64,000 nt of DNA from Glaciecola sp. (GTDB lineage: Bacteria; Pseudomonadota; Gammaproteobacteria; Enterobacterales; Alteromonadaceae), in contig JAQWNF010000003.1 of NCBI GenBank assembly GCA_029246415.1, positions 1-64,000 on the forward strand, read 5' to 3'. Every line of letters begins with the position of its first letter. Position 1 is the stretch's first letter. The notes under the pieces are model-generated. The model was not told the DNA's origin. It worked only from the letters and a program-made list of their open reading frames with translations, and searched no databases. Both the position numbers and the translations under genes were made by a program. Below, piece by piece: positions 54,172-63,200 of this stretch.

Positions 54172-55187
54172 TGGGATTATTCGAACGTTATTTATCAGTA
54201 TGGGTAGGTTTGGCGATTTTGCTAGGTATTGGTCTGGGGTATGTCGCTCCTGATGCGTTTGCTGTGATTGCCGAGTGGGAATACGCCCATGTGAACATTG
54301 TCATAGCAGTCCTAATTTGGTTAATGATTTATCCAATGATGGTGCAAATTGATTTTACCTCAATCAAAGATATTGGCAAAAAGCCGCAAGGGCTGGTGTT
54401 AACATTAGTCATTAACTGGTTGATTAAACCCTTTTCAATGGCTTTGCTAGGTTGGTTGTTTTTTAAAGTATTATTTGCACCTTGGGTCGACCCACAAACC
54501 GCAAGTGAATATATCGCGGGTATGATTTTATTAGGCGTGGCACCTTGTACTGCAATGGTATTTGTGTGGAGCCAGATGACCAAAGGTGATGCTAACTATA
54601 CCTTAGTTCAAGTATCGATTAACGATGTCATCATGATCTTTGCGTTTGCGCCAATTGCGGGTTTGTTACTGGGGATGACAGATATAACCGTGCCGTGGGA
54701 TACCTTGGTATTATCGGTAGTATTGTATGTGTTGATCCCATTATTAGCAGGTGTGGTGACCCGTAAACAACTCAATTGTAATGGTGATGAATCCAAATTA
54801 AATCAATTATTAACGACGCTCAAACCCTGGTCGATTATTGGTTTATTATCAACTGTTGTGTTGTTGTTTGGCTTTCAAGCGCACACTATTTTAGCCCACC
54901 CAGAAGCGATAGTATTGATTGCTATTCCTCTATTGATTCAAACCTACGGGATTTTCTTTATTGCCTATTATGCGGCTAAAAGAATGAAGTTAGCGCACAA
55001 TATAGCTGCGCCAGCGTGCATGATCGGCACGTCTAATTTCTTTGAACTTGCAGTTGCTGTTGCGATATCGCTGTTTGGCCTTCACTCAGGTGCAGCCTTA
55101 GCAACAGTGGTAGGGGTGTTAGTAGAAGTGCCTGTCATGTTGTCACTCGTGTGGTTCGCTAATCGGACTAAACATTGGTTTGATTAA
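54171..55187 (+). CDS. acr3: Arsenite efflux permease Acr3
   Basis: 338 residues, about ten membrane segments, typical of the ACR3 family rather than ArsB. Seen: [21 protein letters not shown], the conserved Cys in [21 protein letters not shown] essential for transport, and [22 protein letters not shown] near the end. It exports As(OH)3 using the proton gradient. Last gene of the ars operon; start and arsH stop share a base (TAATG). Confidence 0.96.
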   Translation: MGLFERYLSVWVGLAILLGIGLGYVAPDAFAVIAEWEYAHVNIVIAVLIWLMIYPMMVQIDFTSIKDIGKKPQGLVLTLVINWLIKPFSMALLGWLFFKVLFAPWVDPQTASEYIAGMILLGVAPCTAMVFVWSQMTKGDANYTLVQVSINDVIMIFAFAPIAGLLLGMTDITVPWDTLVLSVVLYVLIPLLAGVVTRKQLNCNGDESKLNQLLTTLKPWSIIGLLSTVVLLFGFQAHTILAHPEAIVLIAIPLLIQTYGIFFIAYYAAKRMKLAHNIAAPACMIGTSNFFELAVAVAISLFGLHSGAALATVVGVLVEVPVMLSLVWFANRTKHWFD

Positions 55188-55273
55188 TAGCAATACATCC
55201 TTTCCGACTATCTTTATAGGTAGCTGTTTTATAATAAAAAGTACGCAAGGGAGTGCGTAGGCAAAGGATATTC

Positions 55274-55967
55274 GTGAAATTACACCAACACATTTGCATT
55301 AATTTGCGCAGTGGGATTACCGGTTTCTTTGTATCGGTGGTCTGAGATAGGTTTTCAGCCTATTTTCATTCATCATATTGTCTTAAGTTTAATTGTATTT
55401 GCAGCTGCATTATGCAAAAAAACCGTAAAAGCGTTACACCTCATTATTATGGTCGTCATCATTACCTTGGGCTATATGTTTACCCACAACATCATCCAAT
55501 ATCAAGTTGACCCTAGTATTTATGCGTACATGCCTTCTGCACGGGCTAAACGAAATAATAGTTTGGTTGCCATGTTATTTATTGATGTGAATAAATTTAA
55601 ACTCATCAACGATGTTCACGGGCATGCTGTCGGCGACCAAACCTTGGTCGATATTGCGACTAATTTGAAGGCACAACTGCGTGAATACGATTATGCGATC
55701 CGTGTAGGCGGAGATGAGTTTATAATATTATTAAATGATGTCACCTCATCAGAGCAAGTACTTGAAATCACTGATCGCTTAGTGCAGCAATTAGAAATAA
55801 AATCGGCTCTGACCCCATTTATTACACCTAAAATTAGTATGGGGATTGCCATATATCCAAAAGATGGCAGTACATTTACAGAGTTAAAACAGAAAGCCGA
55901 TAGTGCCATGTATCAGGCGAAAGAAGATGAATTATTAAAAATTTGCATAAATAATAAAAAAGTTTGA
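55274..55967 (+). pseudogene. Membrane diguanylate cyclase, decayed
   Basis: A GTG at 55274 with AAAGGA upstream opens a frame (MKLHQHICINL) that ends early; one base out of phase, TFALICAVGLPVSLYRWSEI continues as a membrane segment, so a frameshift lies near 55280-55290. The track ORF then shows a shortened membrane part and a GGDEF domain whose start is cut: DPSIYAYMPSARAKRNN lacks the TGLxNRR block. FIDVNKFKLINDVHGH and RVGGDEFIILL are intact. A REP-like segment is read through as EIKSALTPFITPK. The gene is probably inactive, though the GGDEF fragment could still be made from 55311. Confidence 0.75.
55796..55823 (-). repeat. REP-like half-element inside the cyclase remnant
   Basis: AATAAAATCGGCTCTGACCC (55796-55815) plus the following CCATTTATT matches the right arm of the repeat at 51669-51689 except for one extra A. 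It is read in frame as KSALTPFI. Confidence 0.85.
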
Positions 55968-56031
55968 ACTAACTTCAAAACCCTCAGTCTATTAAGGTGT
56001 ATGTGTTTTATAGTGTGTTCCTATGTAAGTT

Positions 56032-56059
56032 AGCCCTGATTATTTCAGGGCTTTTTTTT
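56032..56059 (+). terminator. Terminator after the cyclase remnant
   Basis: AGCCCTGA pairs with TCAGGGCT around a five-base loop, followed by eight Ts. Confidence 0.9.
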
Positions 56060-56099
56060 GGTCAAAAAAACCTTTCTAAAACCGAGTAAGTAATTGTAT

Positions 56100-56687
56100 C
56101 TAGTACTCTTCTAATTGCGAAATAGCAGCCGCCATACTCTCGTCTTTAGCTGGCATAGCGAGTCCCTCAGCATAAACAAAATCGATATCTTGTAAGCCTA
56201 AAAATGCAAAGAAGTCACTTAGATAAGTAGTCTGGGTATCCAGCGGAGTGCCTTGATAGATGCTGCCTCTAGCTGCCACTACGATCACTTTTTTATTTTT
56301 TAATAAACCGACCGGGCCTTCAGCGGTATATTGAAAAGTAACTCCCGCTCTGGCGATTCGGTCGACCCAAGCTTTAAACGTCGAAGGCACGCCAAAATTA
56401 TACATCGGCATCCCAAGTACGATGGTATCTGCAGCCAGTACTTGTTCGATATAGGAATCGGAAATCTGTGCTAACGCTTTTTGTTCTGGGCTTCTGTCAT
56501 TTGCATCTGTCATCCACGCTTGCATTTCAGCACCGCTTAAATGGGAGATAGCTCCTGCGTAGAGATTAACTGTGTGTACATTCGACTGGTATTTGGCAGA
56601 TAAATGTTGCGCAAGATGCTTGGTTAACTTTGCCGAGTTTCCTTGCTCCGCGTTTAATGATGAATTTATTATTAATACATTTTTCAT
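56100..56687 (-). CDS. azoR: FMN-dependent NADH-azoreductase
   Basis: 195 residues with the flavodoxin-like fold of AzoR/AcpD. Start MKNVLIINSSLNAEQGNSAKL holds the FMN phosphate loop; MPMYNFGVPSTFKAWVDRIARAGVTF and VVAARGSIYQGT bind the flavin ring. The enzyme reduces quinones and azo compounds and probably protects against electrophile stress. Monocistronic and divergent from the small membrane protein gene across ~200 bases. Confidence 0.95.
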   Translation of the reverse strand: MKNVLIINSSLNAEQGNSAKLTKHLAQHLSAKYQSNVHTVNLYAGAISHLSGAEMQAWMTDANDRSPEQKALAQISDSYIEQVLAADTIVLGMPMYNFGVPSTFKAWVDRIARAGVTFQYTAEGPVGLLKNKKVIVVAARGSIYQGTPLDTQTTYLSDFFAFLGLQDIDFVYAEGLAMPAKDESMAAAISQLEEY

Positions 56688-56813
56688 GTTTGTTACCTAA
56701 TGGCTAAGAATAATTAATTGATACAGTAGACTTTAGGTAATTACTAAATAGAATTAAAGCACAATAAATGCTACTAAACATTCGATTTTATAGAAAGTAA
56801 ATGTACCATTGGA

Positions 56814-56855
56814 TTAATCTAGATCAACCTTTCATGCTGATGAGATGACTATACT
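56814..56855 (+). promoter_or_regulatory. FNR/CRP-type class II promoter
   Basis: TTAATCTAGATCAA (56814-56827) matches the FNR box TTGATNNNNATCAA with one mismatch. A -10 TATACT lies at 56850-56855. With a start near 56862 the site is centred at -41.5, the class II activator position. This suggests oxygen-dependent control of the small membrane protein gene; azoR, divergent, could also be affected. Confidence 0.55.
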
Positions 56856-56890
56856 TTTAATAGGTAACTTACGTCATAAAGGTAACGATT

Positions 56891-57151
56891 ATGCATGCTT
56901 CAACCGTTTCTGATGCTAGTTTAATTAAAGGACTTAAAATCGCAATGGCTACTGGCATTTGCTTGATTTTACTAGGTGTGTATTTTCACAACTTTAGTGA
57001 AACGATTGAAGCAATGGGCGTGACGGGCATTATTATTTCGGCTTGTTGTGTGGCGATTGGTATGATTTTATCTATTCCCACTAAAATGTATTTAACTTTT
57101 TTGTTAGTTAAGCGTGAAGCGGATATACATCAGAGCCCCGATCTTAAATGA
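56891..57151 (+). CDS. Small two-helix membrane protein
   Basis: 86 residues: a short N-terminus, two hydrophobic segments (about 16-34 and 42-70) and a charged tail (KREADIHQSPDLK). GTAACG-type purine stretch AAAGG precedes the ATG. The family is not recognised. Its last 22 bases overlap the end of the converging glycosylase gene. A possible FNR-type promoter suggests a role under low oxygen. Confidence 0.6.
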   Translation: MHASTVSDASLIKGLKIAMATGICLILLGVYFHNFSETIEAMGVTGIIISACCVAIGMILSIPTKMYLTFLLVKREADIHQSPDLK

Positions 57152-58296
57152 ACACAGGTCTGCGCGCAGGACTGACCATTGATTTGTATTTCAAAGCGGT
57201 GCTCGCCGGGATAATAAGTTCTGGTCGTCACAGGTTTAAATGAATGTTGTTTGTATAATGTCTCCGTCGCGCCAGGTGGTATTTGCAGTTGTTTCCATTT
57301 AAATACTTTTGGACTAGTGCTGCCATTGGCTTTTTGATGGTACACCACATAATCCACCAATAGCGCTTGGGTAGATTTTGTTGGGTTGTGAATCACGCAT
57401 TCGAGCTGCACACTCCCCCCCATTTTGATTACTCCCTTTACTAACGTAAATGTGACATCGACCTCGGCATCAGCATAACCAAATATAGCTAATGTAGAAC
57501 GATTTCCTTGTTTGATGAGAGTGCGACATGCATGTTTTACTAATTTAGCAAGCTGTGGCGAACTGGGCATTTCATTGAGCCATCGCTGGGCAATGCCATT
57601 GACTACATCAGGGTGGTCTTTGGCGATATCATTGAGGTGATTGGATACGGATAATCTGACATACTCCTCAGGATCGTTTTTTAATTGTTCCAAAAAAATG
57701 AGTGTAGGTGTTGGATCAAGCACTTGTGCTTGCAAACGGATCCCCCATGGTAGACGCGGACGGGAGCCTTCACTGACCAGTCTACGCACATGTTTATCCG
57801 AGTCGAAAACCCATTGTTGTAACACTGCAAAAGTTTGTTCAGGCATAGAAGCGATAAATGGACGAATTGCAAACTCAGCAGAGAAACGCTTAGTCATTGC
57901 GTGCAGTGCTTCCATGCTCAATGCAAAATTTTCAGGGATAGTTTCGTTAGTGCCGTGTAGTGCAATATAATCTGCGCAAGGCATAATCAACCAGCTACCA
58001 ATGCCTGCCTCTGAAGCCAGATTATTTGTCCAACCAGAAGAATCAGTATCAATGTCATGAACTGGAGCAAGGGCTGCGATTAATATTTTTGTGGCGTGCT
58101 TGAAATCGCTAGGCAAGGTATCATCTAGCGCACTGACAATTTGATTGGAACGTGCCTTCATTTCTAAACGAGATAAATCATATGATGCTAACGCGATAAA
58201 TCGAGGTTGGTCAAAATTAGACCAAACCTGAGAAATTGCCTGCCCCATATGCGCAATCGACGAAGGATTAAACACATCTTTAAATAATGTCGTCAC
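57130..58296 (-). CDS. AlkC-like DNA alkylation repair glycosylase with C-terminal Ig-like domain
   Basis: 388 residues from the GTG at 58296: AAAGGG lies five bases upstream and TTLFKDVFNPSSIAHMGQAI is the expected start; the track's longer version would overlap gnd. About 270 residues form HEAT-like helical repeats of the AlkC/AlkD superfamily (WVFDSDKHVRRLVSEGSRPRLPW, YVRLSVSNHLNDIAKDHPD). The last ~110 residues (VDVTFTLVKGVIKMGGSVQL onward) look like the Ig-like beta-sandwich found in some AlkC proteins. It should remove 3-methyladenine or 3-methylcytosine from DNA. It adds to alkA and ogt 11 kb away. Confidence 0.85.
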   Translation of the reverse strand: MTTLFKDVFNPSSIAHMGQAISQVWSNFDQPRFIALASYDLSRLEMKARSNQIVSALDDTLPSDFKHATKILIAALAPVHDIDTDSSGWTNNLASEAGIGSWLIMPCADYIALHGTNETIPENFALSMEALHAMTKRFSAEFAIRPFIASMPEQTFAVLQQWVFDSDKHVRRLVSEGSRPRLPWGIRLQAQVLDPTPTLIFLEQLKNDPEEYVRLSVSNHLNDIAKDHPDVVNGIAQRWLNEMPSSPQLAKLVKHACRTLIKQGNRSTLAIFGYADAEVDVTFTLVKGVIKMGGSVQLECVIHNPTKSTQALLVDYVVYHQKANGSTSPKVFKWKQLQIPPGATETLYKQHSFKPVTTRTYYPGEHRFEIQINGQSCAQTCVHLRSGL

Positions 58297-58424
58297 ATGA
58301 ACCCTTTGATTATTACCAAAAATAATTATTTGGTTAGAATTTTGCACTTCAGATACCCTTAGACCATAGCATTGTGCGTGCAAAAAAAGTATCATACGCG
58401 CAATATTTTTATTTAAGGCTTCTC

Positions 58425-59897
58425 ATGAAAGAATTATCGGATATTGGTTTAGTTGGTTTGGCCGTGATGGGAGAAAATCTCATCCTAAATATGGCGTCCA
58501 AAGGCTTTACTGTCACGGCGTTTAACCGCAGTTATGACAAAGTTGAGAAATTTCTCAATGGTCGTGCGCAAGGTGAAAGTATTCGCGGTGCTAAAGATAT
58601 TCCTGAGCTAGTCGCATCGTTATCCAGCCCTCGCAAAATTATGTTGATGGTGAAAGCGGGTCAGCCAGTGGATGATTTCATTGAGCAGTTGATTCCTCAT
58701 TTAGATGCCGGCGACATTATCATTGATGGCGGTAATACCCATTACCCAGATTCAAATCGCCGTACTGCATATCTAGCTGAAAAAGGCTTACATTACATTG
58801 GTACTGGTGTATCTGGTGGTGAAGAGGGCGCATTAAAAGGCCCATCAATCATGCCTGGCGGTGCAAGAGCTGCATGGCCTCACGTAAAAGATATTTTTCA
58901 GTCAATCTCTGCAAAAGTAGCAGATGAAAATGGTGAAATGACCGTACCTTGTTGTGATTGGGTCGGTGATGACGGTGCTGGGCATTTTGTAAAAATGGTC
59001 CACAACGGTATCGAATACGGCGACATGCAATTGATTTGTGAGGCGTATCATATTTTACATGATTTAATTGGCCTAAATGCCGATGAAATCGGTGATGTGT
59101 TTGCAGAGTGGAGCAAAACAGAACTAGACAGTTATTTAGTAGATATTTCGATTGATATCTTCCGTTACAAGGATACCGACGGTGCACCATTAATTGAAAA
59201 GATCCTAGATACAGCCGGTCAAAAAGGTACAGGTAAATGGACTGGAGTTACCGCTCTAGAGTTAGGTGTGCCTTTGACATTGATCACTGAATCAGTGTTT
59301 GCACGTTGTATTTCAGCTCAGAAAGACGCACGTGTGCATGCATCGTCCATTTTAACCGGTCCAAGTGTTCCTGAGTTTGTTGGTGACAAGACACAGTTTA
59401 TCGAAGCACTTCGCCAAGCACTGTTAATGGCGAAAATGATCTCTTATGCGCAAGGTTATGATTTGATGACCGAAGCGGCGAAAGAGTTTGGATGGGAGTT
59501 AAACTACGGTGGCATCGCATTAATGTGGCGTGGTGGTTGTATCATCCGTTCGGCTTTTTTAGATAACATCAAAACGGCTTACGATAACAATCCACAGTTA
59601 TCTAACTTGTTACTTGACCCTTATTTTAGCAACACGGTTGTCAATGCTCAGTCGGGTATTCGTAAAGTTATAGGTAATGCAACAATCGCTGGTATTCCTG
59701 TGCCATGTTTAAGTGCCGCGTTAACGTATTTTGATAGCTTAAGAACTGCTCGTTTGCCAGCTAATTTATTACAAGCACAACGCGACTATTTCGGTGCCCA
59801 TACTTATGAGCGTTTAGACGGTCCTCGTGGCGAGTTCCATCACACTAATTGGACTGGTCGCGGTGGTGATACCGCATCAACGACTTATGATGTGTAA
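58425..59897 (+). CDS. gnd: 6-phosphogluconate dehydrogenase, decarboxylating
   Basis: 490 residues from the ATG at 58425 (AAGG six bases upstream; the track start adds 17 residues). It oxidises 6-phosphogluconate to ribulose 5-phosphate and CO2, producing NADPH. Seen: NADP-binding GLVGLAVMGENLILNMASKG, GTGVSGGEEGALKGPSIMPGG, the catalytic Lys in HFVKMVHNGIEYGDMQ, and the C-terminal DYFGAHTYER with THH-like HHTNWTG. The length is that of the homodimeric long form. Monocistronic with its own terminator. Confidence 0.97.
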   Translation: MKELSDIGLVGLAVMGENLILNMASKGFTVTAFNRSYDKVEKFLNGRAQGESIRGAKDIPELVASLSSPRKIMLMVKAGQPVDDFIEQLIPHLDAGDIIIDGGNTHYPDSNRRTAYLAEKGLHYIGTGVSGGEEGALKGPSIMPGGARAAWPHVKDIFQSISAKVADENGEMTVPCCDWVGDDGAGHFVKMVHNGIEYGDMQLICEAYHILHDLIGLNADEIGDVFAEWSKTELDSYLVDISIDIFRYKDTDGAPLIEKILDTAGQKGTGKWTGVTALELGVPLTLITESVFARCISAQKDARVHASSILTGPSVPEFVGDKTQFIEALRQALLMAKMISYAQGYDLMTEAAKEFGWELNYGGIALMWRGGCIIRSAFLDNIKTAYDNNPQLSNLLLDPYFSNTVVNAQSGIRKVIGNATIAGIPVPCLSAALTYFDSLRTARLPANLLQAQRDYFGAHTYERLDGPRGEFHHTNWTGRGGDTASTTYDV

Positions 59898-59951
59898 AAA
59901 CGCTTTTTAATACTATTTTTTACATCTTCAAGCATGTAAATGTTAAATTAA

Positions 59952-59982
59952 AGGTCACTGCAGTTATTGAGTGACCTTTTTT
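59952..59982 (+). terminator. Terminator of gnd
   Basis: AGGTCACT pairs with AGTGACCT around a ten-base loop and ends in six Ts. Confidence 0.9.
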
Positions 59983-60170
59983 GTTCCTAGTCTAAACATC
60001 ATTTTCAATGCAAACAGTAAAATGTGCCCCTTCCACTAAAACCCTGATGCATCAGGCATATATATGAGTAATTAATCCTTTACACTTTCACATATCGGAC
60101 ATTAGCGAAGATTGTTTATCCCATAGATTACGGTTATATTTAGGATTAGTTACTTTTTTTTAACAAAACG
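59983..60170. other. Gene-free stretch upstream of the GH16 promoter
   Basis: AT-rich, no gene seen. It separates the gnd terminator from the GH16 promoter; no repeat or structure stood out. Confidence 0.5.
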
Positions 60171-60198
60171 TTGATATTTTTTGTTAATTATTTATACT
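60171..60198 (+). promoter_or_regulatory. Promoter of the GH16 gene
   Basis: TTGATA (60171-60176), 16 bases, TATACT (60193-60198). It lies directly upstream of two LacI-type operators. Confidence 0.6.
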
Positions 60199-60204
60199 GG
60201 CTAT

Positions 60205-60261
60205 GGAAGCGCTTACATTTACGTTTCTATTTTTTTGGAAAATAGATGTAAGCGCTTACAT
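60205..60261 (+). promoter_or_regulatory. Two LacI-type operators before the GH16 gene
   Basis: GGAAGCGCTTACAT (60205-60218) and the perfect 16-bp palindrome ATGTAAGCGCTTACAT (60246-60261). Their centres are 43 bp apart, about four helical turns. Both resemble the WGWAARCGYTWNCW pattern of CcpA/LacI-type sites with a central CG. Position at and after the transcription start fits repression lifted by a glucan-derived sugar. The regulator is not in the window. Confidence 0.75.
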
Positions 60262-60296
60262 TAGCTAAGCACGTTTTTCTTAATAGGGTTGAACAC

Positions 60297-63200
60297 ATGA
60301 AAAACAAAATGACAAAATTCACCAAATTAGGTGCAGTACTGTCTGTACTGACGTTAACTGCCTGTGGCGGTGGAACGGAAACTAAGACTGATCTAAACGC
60401 AGTTAATCCTACAGCACCCGTTGATGATTGGCGATTGGTGTGGAGTGACGAATTTGATGGTAACGCTATAAATACAGACAATTGGTCGCATGAAGTCAAT
60501 TGTAATGGTGGCGGCAACCAAGAAAGGCAATGTTATACCGATACTACAGATAACTCATTTGTTAGTGGTGGCATGTTAAAAATTGTCGCAAAAACAGCAG
60601 AGGAAGGTGCAAGCCAACCTTACACCTCTGCGCGAATGACAACTCAAAACAAAATGGATTTTCAATACGGTCGTGTTGAAATGCGTGCTAAATTACCAAA
60701 AGGACAAGGCGCATGGCCTGCTTTTTGGATGATGCCAACTGATTCTGTTTATGGTGGCTGGCCTAAGTCGGGTGAAATCGACATTATGGAAGCCGTTAAT
60801 TTAGGTACGCAGCGTGCTGATGGTACTGAAGAAAAAAATATTTACGGAACCATTCATTATGGTGCCGGCCCGGGTAGTGACTTCTCAGGAAGTTCTCACT
60901 CTCCGTCCACTAATCCAGGTGATTCTTTTAATACCTATGCAATAGAGTGGCAAGAAGGCGAAATTCGTTGGTATTTCAACAATGAGCTATACGCAACCCA
61001 ACGCCAATCAAAGCTTCGTACAACGGGTGATGGAACCATATTGGGACTAAGTCATCGTGGTTGGTATGCTGAATTATACGATGTGGCGACTGGCCAATTA
61101 GGTACTGATTATTCTCCAGCTCCATTTGATCAAGACTTCTTTATGATCTTAAATGTCGCAGTCGGTGGACAGTGGCCTGAAGGTGTAAATGAAGGGGGAG
61201 TAGACGCTGCAGCTTTTGCTGATGGTCAAACTTTAGAAGTTGATTACGTACGCGTATATAAATGTTCAGCAGATCCTGACACTGGACGCGGATGCGAGAC
61301 AGTCGCTCCAGGCTATGATATAGACAAAGCTGATGGCGGGATGTTAGTGGAAGGTCGCGCTCCTGCGCCAACACTAGTTGCCGGTGCGCCAAATCCAATT
61401 ACTATTTTTGATGATGAAATCAATATTAACTGGGTTGCTTGGGATTGCTGTGGAGGTTCTACACCTGGCTTAGTTGCTGACGACGCTGAACGCGGAAATG
61501 TTTATGAATTTGCAGTGCAAAACGGTAACGATGGAACAGTATTTGGTGTCATCACTCGTTCAGCTTTTTTATCTGCAGATCCAACTTCTCCTTCAAGAGC
61601 AACGCCACATAATGCCTTAGGTATGATTGATGGCGGCTACGTTACATTCGATTTAAAAGTAGTGAATGCTCCAACTAATCCAGATTCTGTATGGAAATTT
61701 AAGATTGAAGCAGATGAAGCAGCCGGTGGTGCTTGGGAAGCTGATCTAACAACATTTGGCGACGCGCCAGTAGTCGGGCAATGGTCAACATACCGTATAC
61801 CATTACAAGATGTTGCAGATAATGGTGTAGATATTTCGTTAATCGATGTACTTATGGTATTTCCAGCATGGGCGACCGGAGCTGATGCAGTATTTCGCTT
61901 AGACAATATCGCTATATTACAAGATACCGTTGGTGTGTCTTATCCTGAATTCCCTGTCTCAACTAACACAGATTGGGCATTGTGGGATTGTTGTGGTGGT
62001 TCAACACCTGCAGTAGTAGCAGATGCAGAAAAAGGCCAAGTGGCTGAATTTGCAGTGTTAAATGGTAGCTCAGGTACCGTGCTAGGTTATAACACTCGTA
62101 GTGACAGTGGCGGTAATGATGCACCTTTAAACGTAACTGAAATTGCTGCTAACGGCGTATTATCTTTCGATTTGAAAGTCATAAATGCTCCGGCTGCGGG
62201 CAATGAAGCTTGGATGTTGAAGGTTGAGTCTGCTGGTGCAACTGGTGCAACAGAAGTGAACTTAAATACAAGCTCAGAAGGTGTAAATCCATCTGATGCA
62301 TGGCAAACATTTACCTTTCCAATTTCAGAATTGATGGACGCAGGATCTATCGATCCAAGTGCGTTAGATGTCATTATGATATTCCCTGCATGGGGTTCGG
62401 GTGCAGACGCGGTATTCCGTGTATCTGATGTTAAGTTCCATGTTCCTGGATCTGGTTCGGCTGCGCCGATAGCACCACTTGCAACATTTATTGATGCAGG
62501 TTCTGTTAATGAAAACTGGGCATTGTGGGATTGTTGTGGTGGTTCTACACCTGCATTTGTTGATGATGCGACAAATGGTTCAGTTGCTGAATTTGCTGTT
62601 TTAAATGGTAGCTCAGGTACTGTACTGGGTTTAAATTCACGTACTACTGACGGTGGTTCAGGTGTATCGGTTGATGCATCTAGTCTATTATCTACTGGTG
62701 TGTTCCGTTTTGACCTAAAAGTAATAAATGCTCCAGCGGCAGGTAATGAAGCTTGGATGTTAAAAATTGAATCAGCGGGCGCTACAGGAGCCGTTGAAAT
62801 TAATTTGAATACTAGCAATGAAGGGGTTAACCCTTCTGCAGAATGGCAAACATTTACCTTTAGTTTGTTAGAACTTTTAGACGCTGGGACATTAGATCCA
62901 AGTGATATTGATGTCATTATGATATTCCCAGCATGGGGCTCAGGTGCTGATGCGGTTTTCCGTGTTGACAACATGGAAATTATTGATGGTTCAGCATCTA
63001 GTGCACCTTCTACACCTGTAACTCCGCCAACGGAACCAACGGAACCAACAGAACCAACGGAACCAACTGAACCGACTACACCAGAAGGTCCAAGCGATAC
63101 AGCAACGTTAGCACCATTGTTTACAGATAGTGCACGCACAGGTTGGATTGTATGGGATTGTTGTGGTGGATCAACACCAGCACTAGTTGCAGATGATGCA

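Noticed and set aside
55245-55260. ACGCAAGGGAGTGCGT hairpin after acr3
   Set aside because: Stem of only four or five pairs and no U-run; too weak to call a terminator.
63018-63080. Short tandem repeats (GGAACCAAC units) as a CRISPR or minisatellite
   Set aside because: They encode a TEPTEP linker in frame inside the GH16 protein; no spacers.
62087-63139. 350-residue minus-strand ORF with GSVGSVGSV repeats
   Set aside because: It is the antisense of the GH16 modules and of the Pro-Thr-Glu linker; the repeats mirror the linker, there is no ribosome site, and the plus frame is clearly coding.
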